64,000 bases of DNA from Allium sativum. Taxonomy: Eukaryota; Streptophyta; Magnoliopsida; Asparagales; Amaryllidaceae. How positions within the stretch are numbered: position 1 is the stretch's first letter; every line of letters begins with the position of its first letter. The stretch spans positions 130,581,993 through 130,645,992 of the forward strand of contig CM060912.1 in assembly GCA_030737875.1 (NCBI GenBank), written 5' to 3'. The position numbers and the translations under genes are program-made. Of the stretch, positions 60,132 to 64,000 are shown in pieces. The notes beneath the pieces were generated by a model. That model ran no database searches. It was not told where the DNA came from and was given only the letters and a program-made list of their open reading frames with translations.

Positions 60132-60134
60132 GAA

Positions 60135-63100
60135 TGTAGTGACACGTAACTTCCCTGTGAAGGAAAGCCCGGATTACTTTGAGGACAAGACGAATCAGAA
60201 CACAAACGGAAGAACATTTCATTGTTTATTACAACAATTCCATCAGAATACAAGAATATACTGAGTATAAATGAATATTATACATACGATAAATATCAGA
60301 GATTACAATAAATTATATAGCAGTGGAAAAACAATAAAAAAACACAACTGAAAGTAATACACGGATACAGAGCTTTCCGAGCATTGCTCTAGCTGTAAAC
60401 TAGGATCCTGTGAATATAAATCAGCAAAACCAAAACTACTAGCTTCCCGTGTCGGAAACAAGGGCACCAAGAGTTTAGGTTAAAACAATAAACTCCAGGT
60501 CAGTCATGTGACTGGTGTGAGAACTAAAATAGTTATTTAAACTTTACTTCAAAAGAGAGTAATTCAAGGGACCACGCCGTATAACACGGAACTAGTTTCC
60601 TCCCAAGAACACAAGTGCATAGAATAAACAACACAATGCTTTTTCGAAAAATGAAGCTATTATAAGACCCAGGTCCCATCACACAATGCAACGCAAGCCG
60701 GAGGATAGGGTTTTCCCTTATAATAGCAAAACATGCTTGGTACATTTAAAACAAATCATCTGATACTATTATAAGTGTAAAGTGTATGAAAACAACTCCA
60801 AATATAAATGTATCAATCATAATCGGCATAGTATCCCATGCTACTATGTCGCCATACTAGGCTCTACAAATAAAACCGAAATATCTCATATTGGAAATTG
60901 GATTTCCGTCATGAGTCGAGGCAAGGGGCAAGCTCCTCTCCGCTTCGAGACACTCTAGTAAATTCCCCAGGACTACAAACTCTGGGTAACCCTTAGAATC
61001 GGCTGGGCCGGTCCTCTCTTACGTTTGAGGATTGGCGATTCCTGAACACACATTTCCCAGTCCTTATAGACCTATAATCGAGGCGCCTCGCAATCCAACA
61101 TCCACATAGGTATAATAATAGACAATGTCAGGGATAGTAAAACGCTGACACCACCAATAACTAAAAAGAAACATCGTATTCTCCCAGCGGTATGTATCCC
61201 GTTTTTAACTCATACCGAGGTGTGAGGCTCGTGAATTCATGTTATACACAAAGCTATGCCACGTAGGTCGTGCTTTGATCATCAACCATAAGACTTTGCT
61301 TTGCAACAAAAGCCTTGATCATCTGCCACTTAGGCATGCCACACAGGCAATTCATGCCATGCGACTGATATCTATCGATATATAACCTCTGAGCTCGTAC
61401 GTCTAAGAGAAGAGCGTTAAGCAAGAGAATAGATTCTCTGCCACCAAACAGATAAATATTTAATAGAAATCAATCAACACAGAATGAAATCCAATGTCAT
61501 ACACACATTCCATTTACAAGTTCGTTCTGGGTCTAAACGAAACCGGAGGCACTTTCCTCGCATATCCATCGATCTCCAAGTACATCTGGATGATCACCAA
61601 CTGTTTCCCTCCTCTTGGGTGTACAACCCCATCAAGATCATCAATAATCACCCAAACGATGTGAAGACTTCCGGTCTTCAACCACCGTCTTCATCTTCGT
61701 CTTGTCGTCTAATCGGTTATTCAGAATGGGTATAAACCCGACCTTTCTGAATAACCCGCGTATATAATAAACACGTGTTAGACAAACACAACGTACGCCT
61801 CATTCCAATTCAGAATATACTTTTATTCAAATTTTCACACTCTTAGGGAAAGGTTCCCATTAATTTTATTAAAGATAAATTCTTTTAAATTTATTCTTTA
61901 ATCTTCCTTTGGATATCATTTCAAACCGTATTATGGTTTTCCAAACTAGTCGGGATTAGCGAACCACACCGAAGTAATTATTTATTTTATTTCCCAATCC
62001 CAACCTATTCATCCCATGGAGCAAAACTGGCAATACTCCATATCTAACACCACGGTGTTATCGGTAAAATTAGTTACCATTTCACGTTCAAATCTAATTA
62101 AAGATTTAATTATCGCTTTGGAGCAAAACTGGTGATACTCCATTCTCGGTCACTTTCCAAATTTGATAATTTAAATAATCAATTCACATTACAATCTAAT
62201 TACAGATTCATTAAAACTCCACTTAGTTTTAATCTTCTCAAAAATCAGTATCCTGTCTTTAACTGGGTTAAAGAAACAATGTCACCTAAAACACGATTCA
62301 CGATAAACCCAAATTCACTTTCTATTGTTAATCGGGTTAAAGAACAGGTGTTATTCAAAACACCGCTCGCGATAAACCCCAAAAACCAATTCAAATTCAA
62401 TTCCAATTAAATACTAATTAACTGGACAATTTCTCTAAATTTTAATTTAATAGATTTATTCTTTTCTAAAATGGTTCCAGAACAGTGTTATTTAAGACAC
62501 CACTAACGACGAACCCAAAATCCTATTTGATATTAAATACAAGGCTCTGAATAGAAAACATATCGGCTTATATTCAATATCAAATTCTGAAATCAATATC
62601 GTATTGGAAATAACGATATAAATATATCTTTCAAATTTCCACAACCATATCTATATAATCGCGAAATCCAACATCAAAATATTCCGAAGATAATTTCGAT
62701 TCAAATCCATTCCAATTCACGTATTGGAAATTCTGATTATTTTTAAAAACCCCTTCGAATCCAATTTATTTATTCAAAAATAATGGATTATATTTCTAGT
62801 TCAAAACTAGTTCATTTCGATAATAATCTATTTTTATCTTTACAAATGTGGAATTTTTCATCCCAGTTCTTTCCAATTCATATATTACGATTTTACACAA
62901 ATTATTAATATTTTTAATAATTTTATCAAGGCCCGTACAGTCGGTTTCCATCAACGGCCATCGATCTGCACTTACAGCGACCTTTTCCAAATTTGATTTG
63001 GACATAGTTCCAAATCCAACCATTAGATTTCAGATTTATATTATTCATTGGAAATCATTTTTCGATATGAGCCTAACGGTTCCGGTTTTAAGAGAATCCA

Positions 63101-64000
63101 ACGGTCAGATCTCCCGCAATGTCACTTCGAAGTCAATGGTCGAAATTCGCGAACTACCGCGGCGTGGCGCATTCTATTCAGGCCATTCTATATATATATA
63201 ATATATATTTTATATATTTCGTCGATTTCCTTTTTCAACATATTTTATAAATTGTTTTAAATTCGTTTTCGAAACGATTTCAAATTTGTATTCAATTTCG
63301 AATCAAAATTGAATATTCCACATCATCGATATACAAATGACAATATTTTCAAAACATTATATTTTGAAATCACTTCCTTTTCTATAATCATTATAACAAC
63401 AAATATAATCGATATAAATATCGTTCGCGTCAAAATAGCGCATCTCTAATCAACACGCTTTATATTTTTCAATAACTTCGATATTCTATTCAATAAATGA
63501 ATATTTATTCTATTCAACACATGAATCTATATTTCTTTCAACACATGACTATTCTCAACACATGAGTACTGTCAACACATGACTATTTTTTTATTTAATA
63601 TATTTTATAAAATTATGATTTATATCGTTTAATTTTTAATCAGACTCCAACCGTAAATTAGTAAGAGAACGATTCCCTAAGCCTTAACCCCGAAGGCCGA
63701 AACAAACATCAGATCAATACACAGGAGACCACTCATCTTATCCATTTTCCAGTTAGTTTCCGATTTTATATATGATAAAGATGTAAATTTTATTGTTAAA
63801 ATATTTTACTCAACACATGAATATTCTCAACACATGAGCATCGTCAACACATGACTATTTATTCTATTCAATACATGAATCTTTATTTTATAATATTCTT
63901 TATTTTCGCAATTGGAATGAGGCCCAATCAATTACCATATAATGTTAATTATATGGAGTCCATACAACACATGCATATAATAGCAACGATAAATAATCAA
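60135..64000 (-). repeat. E6 5' LTR (continues past window)
   Basis: The LTR end next to the PBS, uninterrupted. It carries the U5 hairpin CAGTC-ATGT-GACTG (60501-60514), hairpin TTCGTT/AACGAA (61521-61541) and the stretch 60360-62478 that the other LTR lacks. The frames at 62848-63201 and 62796-63023 have counterparts in the left LTR (55605-56003, 55553-55780) only through LTR homology. Confidence 0.87.

Larger units (their letters stand above)
59102..60134 (-). other. E6 non-coding internal region (1033 bp)
   Basis: PBS at 60121-60131, PPT at 59102-59114, PPT hairpin CTTTTCG-TCCT-CGAAAAG at 59119-59136. Twin hairpins at 60004-60020 and 60042-60060. Palindrome GATGTCCGGACATC at 59773-59786. 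59701-59720 matches the complement of LTR 60510-60529 in 19 of 20 positions. Short frames (59247-59441, 59389-59595) lack domains. Confidence 0.8.
53254..64000 (-). mobile_element. E6: non-coding giant-LTR element, right end off window
   Basis: Minus-strand element inserted in the E3 5' LTR after TAAAC (53249-53253); the partner duplication lies off the window. It comprises the 3' LTR, a 1033-bp interior and at least 3.87 kb of the 5' LTR. No protein domains. It is close kin to E3, and its intact right LTR shows what E3 looked like before E4 and E5 arrived. Confidence 0.85.

Overview
The window is plant nuclear DNA made entirely of nested LTR retrotransposons. I see no host gene, tRNA, rRNA or CRISPR array. 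The evidence for a plant is Ty3/gypsy elements whose primer-binding site matches the 3' end of initiator tRNA-Met (TGGTATCAGAGC), a Tekay/Del-type chromovirus polyprotein with a C-terminal chromodomain, LTRs of 3 to 6.6 kb, and nested insertions with 5-bp target duplications. The species cannot be named; a large, repeat-rich seed-plant genome is likely. Layout (E1 to E7 are my names): E1 (+ strand) has the end of its 5' LTR at 1-3725, a non-coding interior at 3726-4442 and a 3' LTR that starts at 4443, is split by E2, resumes at 20542 and breaks off at 23608. E2 (+) is complete at 7271-20536, with 6.1-kb LTRs, a 1.09-kb interior and target duplication ATTTG. E3 (-) has a partial 3' LTR at 23609-24945, an interior at 24946-26448 and a 5' LTR starting at 26449, into which three elements have landed. 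These are E4 (26948-37885, target GAATG), E5 (38190-49586, target GATTC) and E6 (from 53254 past the window end). E4 and E5 are chromoviruses with gag-pol on the minus strand. E6 is another non-coding giant-LTR element, and its left LTR carries a foreign piece (E7, about 53478-55231) of an E4-like LTR. E4 still has a near-complete gag-pol frame but is disabled: an in-frame stop inside gag, protease DSG changed to DSS, and the first catalytic Asp of reverse transcriptase changed to Asn. E5 has many stops and frameshifts. E1, E2, E3 and E6 encode nothing recognisable. Their 0.7-1.5 kb interiors hold a PBS, a PPT and short RNA-like structures. These include twin hairpins with 7-nt loops, and a further hairpin whose loop carries a different 6-base palindrome in each family (GCTAGC, TTGCAA, TGTACA, TCCGGA), as expected of a dimerisation kissing loop. 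Three of the four also carry a segment complementary to a site in the LTR. A hairpin about 370-420 bp before the LTR 3' end is shared by non-coding and coding families alike. My main inference is that the four non-coding elements are RNA-only parasites moved in trans by Tekay-like enzymes, carrying a conserved but undescribed set of cis-acting RNA structures. All structures were found by eye and need folding and alignment tests.
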